Positions 8,460 through 17,073 of a stretch of DNA of 64,000 bases are shown here, in pieces. The translations under genes were made by a program, and so were the position numbers. The notes under the pieces are model-generated. The model had not been told where the DNA came from. It was given only the letters and a program-made list of their open reading frames with translations, and ran no database searches. Source of the stretch: Pseudomonas azotoformans (lineage in GTDB: Bacteria > Pseudomonadota > Gammaproteobacteria > Pseudomonadales > Pseudomonadaceae); the NCBI RefSeq assembly GCF_001579805.1, contig NZ_CP014546.1, positions 744,001-808,000 of the forward strand. Direction: 5' to 3'. Numbering within the stretch: the first letter of the stretch is position 1; every line of letters starts with the position of its first letter.

Positions 8460-9170
8460 ATGACCCACGCATTGATCGAACTGTCTGACCTGGGCTTCAA
8501 CTGGCCCGGTCACCCGCAGTTGCTGGACATCCCCGCGTTCCGCCTGGACGCGGGGGAAACCCTGTTTCTCAAGGGCCCGAGCGGCAGTGGCAAAACCACG
8601 CTGCTGGGACTGCTTGGCGGCGTGCAGACACCCAACCAGGGCAGCATCCGCCTGCTCGGCCAGGAGCTGACCGAGCTTTCGGCCGGCGCCCGCGACCGCT
8701 TCCGCGTCGACCACACCGGCTACATCTTCCAGCAGTTCAACCTGCTGCCGTTCCTGTCGGTGCGCGAGAACGTCGAGTTGCCCTGCCACTTTTCCAAATT
8801 GCGCGCGCAACGGGCGAAACGGCGCCACGGCAGTGTCGACCAGGCCGCCGCCGCTTTGCTCGCACACCTTGGGTTGAAAGACAAAGCCCTGCTGGAGCGC
8901 CGCGCCGACTCGCTGTCCATCGGCCAGCAACAACGGGTGGCCGCCGCCCGTGCATTGATCGGCCAACCGGAGCTGGTGATCGCCGACGAGCCCACTTCGG
9001 CCCTGGACTACGACGCCCGCGAAGCCTTCCTACAGCTGTTGTTTGCCGAATGCCGTGAAGCTGGCGCCAGCCTGTTGTTTGTCAGCCATGACCAGAGCCT
9101 GGCTTCGCTGTTCGACCGCAACCTGTCGCTGGCCGAACTCAATCGCGCCGCCACGCCCGCAGAGGTTTGA
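8460..9170 (+). CDS. ABC transporter ATP-binding protein, LolD/MacB type
   Basis: The 236-residue ATPase has Walker A GPSGSGKT (39-46), a Q-loop in YIFQQFNLLPFLSV, the signature LSIGQQQRV, Walker B LVIADEP and a switch His in LLFVSHDQ. This pattern belongs to the LolD/MacB/FtsE group, which drives mechanotransmission permeases rather than classic importers. It begins 6 bases after the ZrgA-like gene and is followed directly by its permease. Its link to zinc comes from gene context and the known zinc response of the homologous P. aeruginosa operon; the substrate is unknown. Confidence 0.88.
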   Translation: MTHALIELSDLGFNWPGHPQLLDIPAFRLDAGETLFLKGPSGSGKTTLLGLLGGVQTPNQGSIRLLGQELTELSAGARDRFRVDHTGYIFQQFNLLPFLSVRENVELPCHFSKLRAQRAKRRHGSVDQAAAALLAHLGLKDKALLERRADSLSIGQQQRVAAARALIGQPELVIADEPTSALDYDAREAFLQLLFAECREAGASLLFVSHDQSLASLFDRNLSLAELNRAATPAEV

Positions 9171-9171
9171 G

Positions 9172-10437
9172 ATGTATCTGTTCCGTCTAGCCATGGCCAG
9201 CCTGGCTAACCGCCGCTTTACCGCGATCCTCACCGCGTTCGCCATCGCGCTTTCGGTCTGCTTGCTGCTCGCGGTAGAGCGGGTGCGCGTCGAGGCGCGC
9301 AACAGTTTCGCCAGCACCATCAGCGGCACCGACCTGATTGTCGGCGCGCGTTCCGGCTCCGTAAACCTGCTGCTGTACTCGGTATTCCGCATCGGCAACG
9401 CCACCAACAACATCCGTTGGGACAGCTTCGAGCATTTCGCCGCCAGCCCCCAAGTGAGGTGGGCCATCCCGATTTCCCTGGGTGACTCCCATCGCGGCTA
9501 CCGCGTGATGGGCACCAACGAATCCTACTTCGAGCACTACCAATACGGCCGCAAGCAAAACCTCGAACTGGCCAGCGGCCGCGCCTTCGCCACCGACCCG
9601 TTTGAAGTGGTGCTCGGTGCAGAAGTGGCTGACGCCCTGCATTACAAACTGGGCGACAAACTGGTGCTGGCCCATGGTGTGGCGGTGGTCAGCCTGGTGA
9701 AACACGATGACAAACCCTTCACCGTGGTCGGCATTCTCAAGCGCACCGGCACGCCAGTGGACCGCACATTGCACATCAGCCTCGGCGGCATGGAAGCGAT
9801 CCATATCGACTGGCACAACGGCGTGCCAGCCCAAGGCAAAGGCCGCATCAGTGCCGACCAGGCGCGCAACATGGACCTCACGCCGCAGGCCATCACCGCG
9901 TTCATGCTCGGTCTGAACAACAAGATTTCCACCTTCGCCCTGCAACGGGAGATCAACGAATTCCGTGGCGAGCCGATGCTGGCGATCCTGCCCGGCGTGG
10001 CGCTGCAAGAGCTGTGGAGCATGATGGGCACCGCCGAGAAAGCGCTGTTCGTGATCTCGCTGTTCGTAGTGCTCACCGGCTTGATCGGCATGCTCACGGC
10101 GATCCTCACCAGCCTCAACGAACGGCGTCGCGAAATGGCGATTTTGCGTTCGGTGGGTGCGCGCCCGTGGCATATCGCGACACTGCTGATCTTCGAAGCC
10201 TTCGCCCTGGCGTTGTCTGGCGTGGTTGCCGGCGTTGGCTTGCTCTATGTGTGCATCGCCGCCTCGCGCGGGTATCTGCAGGCAAACTACGGCCTGGACC
10301 TGCCGATGTCGTGGCCGAGCGAATATGAATGGACGCTGCTCGCCGGTATCCTGGGCGCTGCGCTGTTGATGGGCAGCGTGCCCGCGTGGCGCGCCTATCG
10401 GCAATCCCTGGCCGATGGCCTGTCCATACGTTTATGA
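9172..10437 (+). CDS. FtsX-like permease of a MacB-type ABC transporter
   Basis: Inner-membrane protein of 421 residues: one N-terminal transmembrane segment (about 18-40), a large periplasmic domain, then three C-terminal segments (about 290-410) forming the FtsX domain, with the cytoplasmic loop LNERRREMAILRSVGARP. The start at 9172 (MYLFRLAMASLANRRF) immediately follows the ATPase stop. With the ATPase it should form a two-by-two MacB-like complex. No periplasmic adaptor is encoded nearby, so the His-rich protein and the DUF3299 protein are the natural partner candidates. Confidence 0.87.
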   Translation: MYLFRLAMASLANRRFTAILTAFAIALSVCLLLAVERVRVEARNSFASTISGTDLIVGARSGSVNLLLYSVFRIGNATNNIRWDSFEHFAASPQVRWAIPISLGDSHRGYRVMGTNESYFEHYQYGRKQNLELASGRAFATDPFEVVLGAEVADALHYKLGDKLVLAHGVAVVSLVKHDDKPFTVVGILKRTGTPVDRTLHISLGGMEAIHIDWHNGVPAQGKGRISADQARNMDLTPQAITAFMLGLNNKISTFALQREINEFRGEPMLAILPGVALQELWSMMGTAEKALFVISLFVVLTGLIGMLTAILTSLNERRREMAILRSVGARPWHIATLLIFEAFALALSGVVAGVGLLYVCIAASRGYLQANYGLDLPMSWPSEYEWTLLAGILGAALLMGSVPAWRAYRQSLADGLSIRL

Positions 10438-10448
10438 GGAAGGCTTCG

Positions 10449-10970
10449 ATGCGTCGTGCGCTGTTTGCGTTGTTGCTGCTGGTGGCCGTGCCCGTATGGG
10501 CCGATGAGCAGCCCAAGGATTTGTCGTGGCAGGAGATGATTCCGCCGGATGCACCGCCGGAAATCCCCAATATGAAACCGCTGCACGACTTGTCGAACAT
10601 GGCCGATGCCTTGTCGGTCGAGGCAGCGCCAGCGGCCAAGCAGGACTTGCCCAACGCCCCGGTGGTGCAAAGCCTCGACGGCCAACACATCCGACTGCCG
10701 GGCTATATCGTGCCGCTGGAAGTCAGTGAGGAAGGCCGCACGACGGAGTTCTTGCTGGTGCCGTATTTCGGCGCGTGCATCCATGTACCGCCGCCGCCGT
10801 CGAACCAGATCGTGCATGTCAAAAGCGAAATCGGCGTGAAGCTCGATGAGCTGTACCAGCCGTATTGGATCGAAGGCGCGATGCAGGTCAAACCGTCCAC
10901 CAGCGAGCTGGCCGATGCCGGTTACCAGATGGATGCCGAGAAAATTTACATGTACGAACTGCCTGAATAA
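10449..10970 (+). CDS. DUF3299 exported protein of the zinc operon
   Basis: Predicted exported protein of 173 residues with a signal peptide cut after about residue 18 (VPVWA). The domain core carries the motif YFGACIHVPPPP with the only Cys of the mature protein, as in DUF3299. Function is unknown; the family often sits beside MacB-like ABC genes. The ATG at 10449 follows GAGGAAGG. An in-frame ATG at 10434 overlaps the permease stop and would add five residues. Probable last gene of the operon. Confidence 0.8.
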   Translation: MRRALFALLLLVAVPVWADEQPKDLSWQEMIPPDAPPEIPNMKPLHDLSNMADALSVEAAPAAKQDLPNAPVVQSLDGQHIRLPGYIVPLEVSEEGRTTEFLLVPYFGACIHVPPPPSNQIVHVKSEIGVKLDELYQPYWIEGAMQVKPSTSELADAGYQMDAEKIYMYELPE

Positions 10971-10987
10971 GGCTGATCGCCCTTTCA

Positions 10988-11028
10988 TTGAGCTGAGTCA
11001 AAAGACCGGACGGAACGATCTTTACCAT
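10988..11028 (+). promoter_or_regulatory. Candidate ANR (FNR-type) site and promoter of oprG
   Basis: TTGAGCTGAGTCAA at 10988-11001 matches TTGAT-N4-ATCAA except for one base in each half. A TACCAT -10-like hexamer lies at 11023-11028, which would put the site near -41.5, the class II activator position. In P. aeruginosa oprG is induced anaerobically through ANR, so the placement fits known regulation. Confidence 0.5.
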
Positions 11029-11064
11029 TGGACGTACAACTTTTAAACGTCCTTTGGAGCTCCC

Positions 11065-11763
11065 ATGAACAAGTCTCTGCTCGGCGCGTCCCTCTTCGCG
11101 CTCGCCCTCGTCGCCCCCGTTGCACACGCTCACGAAGCGGGCGACATTCTGGTGCGCGCCGGTGCAATCACCGTGAACCCGAAGGCGGACAGCGGCCACG
11201 TCAAGGTTGACCAGGGCCCGCTGGCCGGCACCAACCTGGGCGGCAAGGCGACCATGAGCAGTGACACCCAACTGGGCCTGAACTTCGCCTACATGCTGAC
11301 CAACCACGTCGGTATCGAGCTGCTGGCCGCCACGCCGTTCGAACATGACGTGAAGATCAAGGGCACCGCCCTGAGCCCGGCCAACGGCAAGCTCGGCACT
11401 CTGAAACACCTGCCGCCAACCTTGAGCGTCGTGTACTACCCACTCGACAACAAGTCGGCCTTCCAACCGTACGTGGGCGCCGGTATCAACTACACCTGGA
11501 TCTACGACGAACACGTCGGCAGCCGTGCCCAGGGCGCAGGCTTCAGCAACTTCAAGGCTGAAAACTCCTGGGGCTGGGCCGCACAGATCGGCGCGGACTA
11601 CATGATCAACGACAAGTGGATGATCAACGCCCAGGCGCGCTACATCGACATCAGCACCAAGGCCACCGTGGAAAACAACGGCGTGGCACCGGGCACTCGC
11701 GCCAAGGTGAACGTTGATGTGGACCCGATGGTTTACATGGTGGGTATTGGCTACAAGTTCTAA
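11065..11763 (+). CDS. oprG: Outer membrane protein OprG (OmpW family)
   Basis: The 232-residue protein has a signal peptide cut near residue 22 (VAPVAHA) and an eight-stranded OmpW-type barrel pattern ending in the aromatic C terminus YKF, as expected for outer-membrane insertion. OmpW/OprG barrels pass small hydrophobic molecules through a lateral opening. Family hallmarks include PPTLSVVYY and the VGAGINYTW strand. The ATG at 11065 follows TTGGAG. It is followed by a strong bidirectional terminator shared with the convergent epimerase-like gene. Confidence 0.95.
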   Translation: MNKSLLGASLFALALVAPVAHAHEAGDILVRAGAITVNPKADSGHVKVDQGPLAGTNLGGKATMSSDTQLGLNFAYMLTNHVGIELLAATPFEHDVKIKGTALSPANGKLGTLKHLPPTLSVVYYPLDNKSAFQPYVGAGINYTWIYDEHVGSRAQGAGFSNFKAENSWGWAAQIGADYMINDKWMINAQARYIDISTKATVENNGVAPGTRAKVNVDVDPMVYMVGIGYKF

Positions 11764-11774
11764 AACCGCCGCAC

Positions 11775-11808
11775 AAAAAAAGGCGCCTGTTTCAGGCGCC
11801 TTTTTTTA
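11775..11808. terminator. Bidirectional intrinsic terminator
   Basis: Stem AGGCGCCTG (11781-11789) and CAGGCGCCT (11793-11801) with a TTT loop, flanked by an A run on the left and a T run on the right. It terminates oprG on plus and the epimerase-like gene on minus. Confidence 0.9.
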
Positions 11809-12693
11809 TTGGCCGTGGCGGTAAAACCGATCCAGCAACGCCGGCAACCCCGCCCGCCATGCCCGTGGCTTGATGCCAAAGGTGTGAAGGATTTTCTTGC
11901 AGGCAAGCACCGCGTGTTGCGGTTCTTCACTCGCATCCGGCCGGGCCGCGTGGGCCTGGGCGGTAGGCGATTCGATTGCCAGCGGATGGTAGCTGCGCGC
12001 TTCGGTGAGGATCGCCTGGCCCAGCGCCAACGGTGTGGTCGCTTCCTGGCCGGCGTAGTGATAAGTGCCCCACAGCGGCGCCGCACAATCGAGCTGCTTG
12101 AGCACCGAGATGATCACCCGCGCCGCATCGTCCACCGGCGTCGGGTTGCCGCGACGGTCGTCCGCCATCAGCAATTCATCCGGTTTCTCGGCCCGAGCCA
12201 AAAAGCGCCCGAGGGTGCCGTCGACACTGTCATCCAGCAGCCAGCCAAACCGCAGCAACACATGTTGCGGGCAAGTGGCGCGCACACTCTGCTCGATGCG
12301 CCACAACGCCTGGCCGCGCAGGCCCAGGGGCACCGGCTCGTCTTTTTCGCTGTAGGCGGTGGCGCGGGAGCCATCGAACACGCGGTAGCTGGACGGTTGC
12401 AGCAGGGTGATGTTGTGGTGCTGGCACAGCTCGGCCAGGCGCTCGATGGCAAATTCCTGGGCAGCCAGGCGGGTTTCGCTGACCGCTTCGGCCTGGAACC
12501 AGTCGAAATAGTAGGCGAGGTTGATCAACGCATCGGGACGGGTGTCGTCGAGCAATTGGGTGAGGCTCGCGGCATCCCAGCCGTCTTGGGGCGGTTTGGG
12601 TGCGAGGAAACCGATGTCTTCCTCTGCACCGAGGCGAATCAGCGCCTGCCCGAGGGCATTCCCGCCGCCCAGTAACATAAGGCGCATTCGCAT
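11806..12693 (-). CDS. NAD(P)-dependent epimerase/dTDP-4-dehydrorhamnose reductase-like protein
   Basis: Extended short-chain dehydrogenase-like protein of 295 residues. The N terminus MRMRLMLLGGGNALGQAL carries a Rossmann motif (GGGNALG), and the arrangement resembles RfbD-type sugar reductases (sugar nucleotide-binding family). No sugar biosynthesis genes are nearby, so the substrate is unknown. The start at 12693 gives the Rossmann fold at the N terminus; the frame is open to 12783, and no strong ribosome site marks either choice. The same gene lies beside oprG in P. aeruginosa. Confidence 0.8.
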   Translation of the reverse strand: MRMRLMLLGGGNALGQALIRLGAEEDIGFLAPKPPQDGWDAASLTQLLDDTRPDALINLAYYFDWFQAEAVSETRLAAQEFAIERLAELCQHHNITLLQPSSYRVFDGSRATAYSEKDEPVPLGLRGQALWRIEQSVRATCPQHVLLRFGWLLDDSVDGTLGRFLARAEKPDELLMADDRRGNPTPVDDAARVIISVLKQLDCAAPLWGTYHYAGQEATTPLALGQAILTEARSYHPLAIESPTAQAHAARPDASEEPQHAVLACKKILHTFGIKPRAWRAGLPALLDRFYRHGQ

Positions 12694-12779
12694 AGATTGA
12701 GCAGGCCCGGTCTGTTTGGAACGAAGGTTTTCTGGTCTTGGCCAGAATCGTTGCATTTTGCGGGTTTGTAGCGCAACCG

Positions 12780-14864
12780 TCACGGATTAACTATCTTCGC
12801 GCCTGCCTCCGTCGGTTCATGCTCAAGGGCCGCCCGCGCCGGCACCATGACCTGCTGTGGATAAGTCTGAGCGAAATGCACTTCGTCACAGTTATCCACA
12901 AGCTTTTTCAGGCGCTGGTTGAACGCGCGGCTCACCGCATATTGCCCGCCCGACACCGTGCGGAACTGCGCCGTGAGTACCACGCCGTTGAGGTCCATCT
13001 TGTCGACGCCGAAGACTTCCAGCGGGCCTTGCAGGTTGTATTTGAGGAACACGTCATCCCGGATCGACTGCCCCGCCTCGCGGATCAGCTCCACCGCCTT
13101 GTCCACGTCCGTGTCGTAGGTGAACTGCACCGAGAAGAACGCGTAGGCAAATTGCCGCGATTGGTTGGTGACCGCCTTGATCTGCCCGAACGGCACCGAA
13201 TGCACAAAGCCCTTACCATCGCGCAGGCGCAGGGTGCGGATGGTCAGGCCTTCGACAGTGCCGGCGTGGCCGGAGTCGAGTACCACCCAGTCGCCGATGG
13301 ACAGCGTGTCTTCGATGATGATGAACAGCCCGGTAATCACATCTTGCACCAACTGCTGCGAGCCAAAACCAATGGCCAGGCCGACCACGCCGGCACCGGC
13401 CAGCAGCGGTGCGACGTTGATCCCGAGGTTGGCCATGGTGGTGATCGCGCAGATCACCACCAGGATGATCTTCACCGCATTACGCAGCAGCGGCAGGATG
13501 GTTTTCACCCGCGTGCTCGGTTGGCGACTGGAGCGCTTGTTGACCGGCGGTTTCAGCGCTTCCTGGATCGCCGTGTCGAGCACCACCCAGAACAGCCAGG
13601 TCATCAGCAGGATCAGGCCGATGCTGCTGAGGGAATCACTGATCGCCCGGCCCACCGAGTTGCGCTGGGCGAACTCGAACAGCGACACGCCCCAGATCCG
13701 CCCGAGGATTTCGATAAACGCGATGGCCATGACAATGCGCAGGATCGCGTGCAACAGGCTGAGGAAGCGTTCCTTGTACGCGCTGCTGCGCTGGATCGCC
13801 ACTTGGCTGCGGGACTTGAACAGGTGTTGCAGCACCGTGCTGAGGAACACCGTGCCGATCAGCAGGATTGTGGTGAACAGCGCGCAACGCAGGACTTTCT
13901 GGTTGTCGTCACCAGCACCAATCAGGTTGATCGCCGACACCAGCACCATCAACAGGATCGGCCAATACCACAGGCCAGAAAATATCCGCAGCGATTGTTG
14001 CAGCGCCGGATGTTTAAGGCGTTGAGCCAATGGCCGATTGCGGATCAGGTGGGCCACCGGGCGGCGCAGGCGGACCACCAGCATGCCGAAAATCACCGCC
14101 GCAAACAGCCCGGTAAACACCGCGATGCTGCTGGTGATATTGCCACCGAGCTGGCGGGCGATCTGTGGGCTGGTCAGCGCGTCGCTGAGGGCGGCGAGGA
14201 AGCCGATCAGGAACAACGGCTTGGGGCAGTAGCTGCGAATGATCCGAACCGCCGGGCGCTTGTGTCCCACATTGAACATAACAATCACGCACAGCAGCAT
14301 CGAGGTGGAAAAGATACCGCTGCTGGTGGCGTAGGCAAAACACAGCGCCAGCGCGCGGCCTACGGAGGTGGGCAGAAAGTGACTGACGTAAAGCGTCAGC
14401 GGCAGACAGACAAGCGCGGGAATCGTGTAGGGAATCACATACCCGAGCACCGCCAGCAGGCGTTCGCGCCGCTCGAAGAAGGCACGGCGTCCCAGGCGCT
14501 TTACGATAAATCGCCCCAACAACGTCAGCGCCACAAAAGCGCCGACCCACACGCCGGACAGCAGCAGGAAATCCCCCGCCACGCTCCAGGGTGAGCGCGC
14601 AGCGGTTTGGTTGACCAGCCGCCCAACCTCGTCGGCCGCTCGGTCCGCGCGCAGGCGCCACTCATCGATCAGGTTCTGATTGAGATCGAGCTTTTGCTGT
14701 ACGTCATCAATGCTGGAACTGATCGCCCCCAGCAACCCGCCCTCCACCAGCAACTCCGGCTTGGCCGGCGCTTCAGGTTCCGGCGCGGTGGCCGCCGCTT
14801 GCAGTGCGCCACTGCCGCAAAACAGCAGCGCGCCGAGCAGTAATGCAGTCTTGAGATTCAGCAA
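12780..14864 (-). CDS. Large MscS-family mechanosensitive channel with periplasmic N terminus
   Basis: Membrane protein of about 694 residues. The proposed TTG start at 14864 lies 8 bases after AAGGAG and puts a clear signal peptide (NLKTALLLGALLFCGSGALQAA) at the N terminus. The frame is open to a GTG at 14984, but that would bury the signal behind 40 charged residues. A periplasmic segment is followed by many hydrophobic helices. The MscS core lies in the last third, with the Gly/Ala-rich pore helix GAGVVGLAIGFGSQQLVQDV and the beta domain IGDWVVLDSGHAGTVEGL. It resembles YbiO/YnaI-type channels, which protect against osmotic downshift. Confidence 0.82.
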   Translation of the reverse strand: MLNLKTALLLGALLFCGSGALQAAATAPEPEAPAKPELLVEGGLLGAISSSIDDVQQKLDLNQNLIDEWRLRADRAADEVGRLVNQTAARSPWSVAGDFLLLSGVWVGAFVALTLLGRFIVKRLGRRAFFERRERLLAVLGYVIPYTIPALVCLPLTLYVSHFLPTSVGRALALCFAYATSSGIFSTSMLLCVIVMFNVGHKRPAVRIIRSYCPKPLFLIGFLAALSDALTSPQIARQLGGNITSSIAVFTGLFAAVIFGMLVVRLRRPVAHLIRNRPLAQRLKHPALQQSLRIFSGLWYWPILLMVLVSAINLIGAGDDNQKVLRCALFTTILLIGTVFLSTVLQHLFKSRSQVAIQRSSAYKERFLSLLHAILRIVMAIAFIEILGRIWGVSLFEFAQRNSVGRAISDSLSSIGLILLMTWLFWVVLDTAIQEALKPPVNKRSSRQPSTRVKTILPLLRNAVKIILVVICAITTMANLGINVAPLLAGAGVVGLAIGFGSQQLVQDVITGLFIIIEDTLSIGDWVVLDSGHAGTVEGLTIRTLRLRDGKGFVHSVPFGQIKAVTNQSRQFAYAFFSVQFTYDTDVDKAVELIREAGQSIRDDVFLKYNLQGPLEVFGVDKMDLNGVVLTAQFRTVSGGQYAVSRAFNQRLKKLVDNCDEVHFAQTYPQQVMVPARAALEHEPTEAGAKIVNP

Positions 14865-15034
14865 AACACCGAGCTCCTTCAGAAGGGTCTGTAAGGAACT
14901 GACGGGTTTGCGCTTTGATCGTTCCCCTTCAGCGGCATCTTTATGCCGTCTGTAGGACGCTGGAAACTTTCCGTTAAAAATCACAGTCAGCCATAAACGG
15001 GGGCCAGGCCCCCACTTCTTTCACAGGAGCAATC

Positions 15035-15814
15035 ATGGCTGCGATCCCCGACTGGGTGCCCATCACCCCCAGCGTCGCCATCACTCGCTTCACGGTGCTG
15101 ACGGTCAATATCCACAAGGGCTTTACCGCCCTGAATCGACGTTTCATCCTGCCCGAACTGCGTGAAGCGGTGCGCAGCGTGGGCGCCGATATGGTGTTCC
15201 TGCAGGAAATCCATGGCACCCACGAGCGCCATCCACAGCGCTTCAGCGACTGGCCAAACATGCCGCAGTACGAATTCCTCGCCGACAGCATCTGGCCGCA
15301 GTTCGCCTATGGCCGCAACGCGGTCTACCCCCATGGCGACCATGGCAACGCGCTGCTGTCGAAATTCCAGATCGTGCGCTACGACAATCTCGATATCTCC
15401 CAAAGCGGCCATGAAAACCGGGGTCTGCTGCATTGCGTGCTGCGCCTGCCAGGCACCGGCCAGGAGATCCATGCGATCTGCATCCATCTGGGCTTGCGCG
15501 AAGTGCACCGCCAGCAGCAATTGCGCTTGATTGAGCAGCGCATCGGCGAGATTCCGGCCGACGCCCCGCTGATCGTGGCCGGTGATTTCAACGACTGGCG
15601 CCAGAAGGCCGACCTAAGCAAGGCGGGCTTGAAGGAAGTGTTTATTGAATCCATGGGTAAACCCGCGCGTACCTTTCCGGCGCGTTTGCCCTTACTGCCG
15701 CTGGACCGGATTTATGTGCGCAATCTGAAAGTGCATAACCCTCGCGTGCTGACCACGCGGCCGTGGTCTCACTTGTCTGACCATGTGCCGCTGTCGGTGG
15801 AGGTCGAGCTATGA
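15035..15814 (+). CDS. Endonuclease/exonuclease/phosphatase family protein (YbhP-like)
   Basis: The 259-residue EEP-fold protein shows the metal-binding and catalytic motifs of the family: TVNIHKG near 26-32, the catalytic acidic residue in VFLQEIHG, AGDFNDW in the C-terminal half and a closing SDHVPL. It resembles E. coli YbhP, the partner of clsB; substrates could be phosphodiesters of lipid or nucleic acid origin, and the true one is unknown. The ATG at 15035 follows AGGAG. The stop overlaps clsB by 4 bases, indicating a cluster with clsB and ybhN. Confidence 0.88.
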   Translation: MAAIPDWVPITPSVAITRFTVLTVNIHKGFTALNRRFILPELREAVRSVGADMVFLQEIHGTHERHPQRFSDWPNMPQYEFLADSIWPQFAYGRNAVYPHGDHGNALLSKFQIVRYDNLDISQSGHENRGLLHCVLRLPGTGQEIHAICIHLGLREVHRQQQLRLIEQRIGEIPADAPLIVAGDFNDWRQKADLSKAGLKEVFIESMGKPARTFPARLPLLPLDRIYVRNLKVHNPRVLTTRPWSHLSDHVPLSVEVEL

Positions 15815-17073
15815 ACGTGGCCGTGGAACATATCTCCACCGACCAGCCGCCGGACGAAGCCAAGCCCCGCGACCTGGATTACGGCTGGCAAAGTGGCAAC
15901 CAGGTCCAATTGCTGGAAAACGGCGAGGCGTATTTCCCCAAGGTGTTCGAAGCCCTGCGCGCGGCCCGACGGGAGATTCTGCTGGAGACCTTCATTCTTT
16001 TCGAAGACAAGGTAGGCCATGAACTGCACAGCATCCTGATCGAGGCTGCGCAGCGTGGTGTGAAGGTGGTGGTGAGCCTGGACGGTTTTGGCTGCGGCGA
16101 ACTGAGCCCGTCGTTTCTAGGCGAACTGGCGGACGCCGGTGTGACGGTGCAGATGTTCGACCCGGCGTCCAAGACCCTGGGGTTTCGCACCAACTGGTTT
16201 CGTCGCCTGCACCGCAAGATTGTGGTGGTGGATGCAGAAGTGGCGTTTATCGGTGGGATCAACTTTTCTGCCGACCACTTGGGCGATTTCGGCCCCGAAG
16301 CCAAGCAGGATTACGCGGTGCAGGTGGTGGGCCCGGCGGTGGCGGACCTGCATCATTTCGCCCTGGCGCAAAGTGGTCGCCAGGTGCGCACGCGACGTGG
16401 CTGGCGGCGGCGCCAGCAACGGCCTTCGTTGTGGTCCACCGACCAGGGCGATGGCTTGGTGCGCCTGATTTACCGCGACAACGTGCAGCATCGCGATGAC
16501 ATTGAAGAGGCGTACATCCACGCGCTGAGCAAGGCGCAACAGCGCGTGGTGATCGCCAACGCCTACTTCTTCCCCGGCTACCGCCTACTGCGGGAAATCC
16601 GCAATGCCGCGCGGCGTGGTGTGCAGGTGCAACTGATCATGCAGGGCCAGCCCGATGTGCTGCTGGCCAAGCTCGCGGCGCGGATGCTCTACGACTATTT
16701 GCTCAAGGACGGCGTGGTCATCCACGAATACTGCCAGCGCCCGCTGCATGGCAAGGTGGCGTTGGTGGATGATGAATGGAGCACCGTGGGGTCGAGCAAT
16801 CTGGACCCGTTGAGCCTGTCGCTGAACCTGGAAGCCAACGTGTTGATTCGTGACCGCGCGTTCAATCAACAGCTGTATGAACGCCTGGAAATACTCGCCC
16901 GCGACCACTGCCAGACCATGCCGGAAAACCGCAAGCCGCGCCTGTGGCTCTGGCGATTGACGGTGGGCTTCCTGGTGTTTCATGTGATGCGCCACTTCCC
17001 GGCCTTGACCGGTTGGTTACCGGCACACAAGCCACGGTTGAAACCCATCGAGAGCCAGGCCAATGACCGCTGA
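15811..17073 (+). CDS. clsB: Cardiolipin synthase B
   Basis: Phospholipase D superfamily enzyme of 420 residues that forms cardiolipin and may also act in phosphatidyl transfer to other alcohols. Two HKD motifs are present: HRKIVVVD starting at about residue 134 and HGKVALVDD at about 313, the latter followed by GSSNLDPLS. There is no long N-terminal membrane anchor, which distinguishes ClsB from ClsA. The order ybhP-clsB-ybhN matches the E. coli cluster, with 4- and 11-base overlaps that suggest coupled translation. Confidence 0.93.
   Translation: MNVAVEHISTDQPPDEAKPRDLDYGWQSGNQVQLLENGEAYFPKVFEALRAARREILLETFILFEDKVGHELHSILIEAAQRGVKVVVSLDGFGCGELSPSFLGELADAGVTVQMFDPASKTLGFRTNWFRRLHRKIVVVDAEVAFIGGINFSADHLGDFGPEAKQDYAVQVVGPAVADLHHFALAQSGRQVRTRRGWRRRQQRPSLWSTDQGDGLVRLIYRDNVQHRDDIEEAYIHALSKAQQRVVIANAYFFPGYRLLREIRNAARRGVQVQLIMQGQPDVLLAKLAARMLYDYLLKDGVVIHEYCQRPLHGKVALVDDEWSTVGSSNLDPLSLSLNLEANVLIRDRAFNQQLYERLEILARDHCQTMPENRKPRLWLWRLTVGFLVFHVMRHFPALTGWLPAHKPRLKPIESQANDR

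Noticed and set aside
12738..14594. 618-codon plus-strand frame opposite the MscS-type channel
   Set aside because: His/Gln-rich composition typical of antisense reading of hydrophobic codons; no start context.
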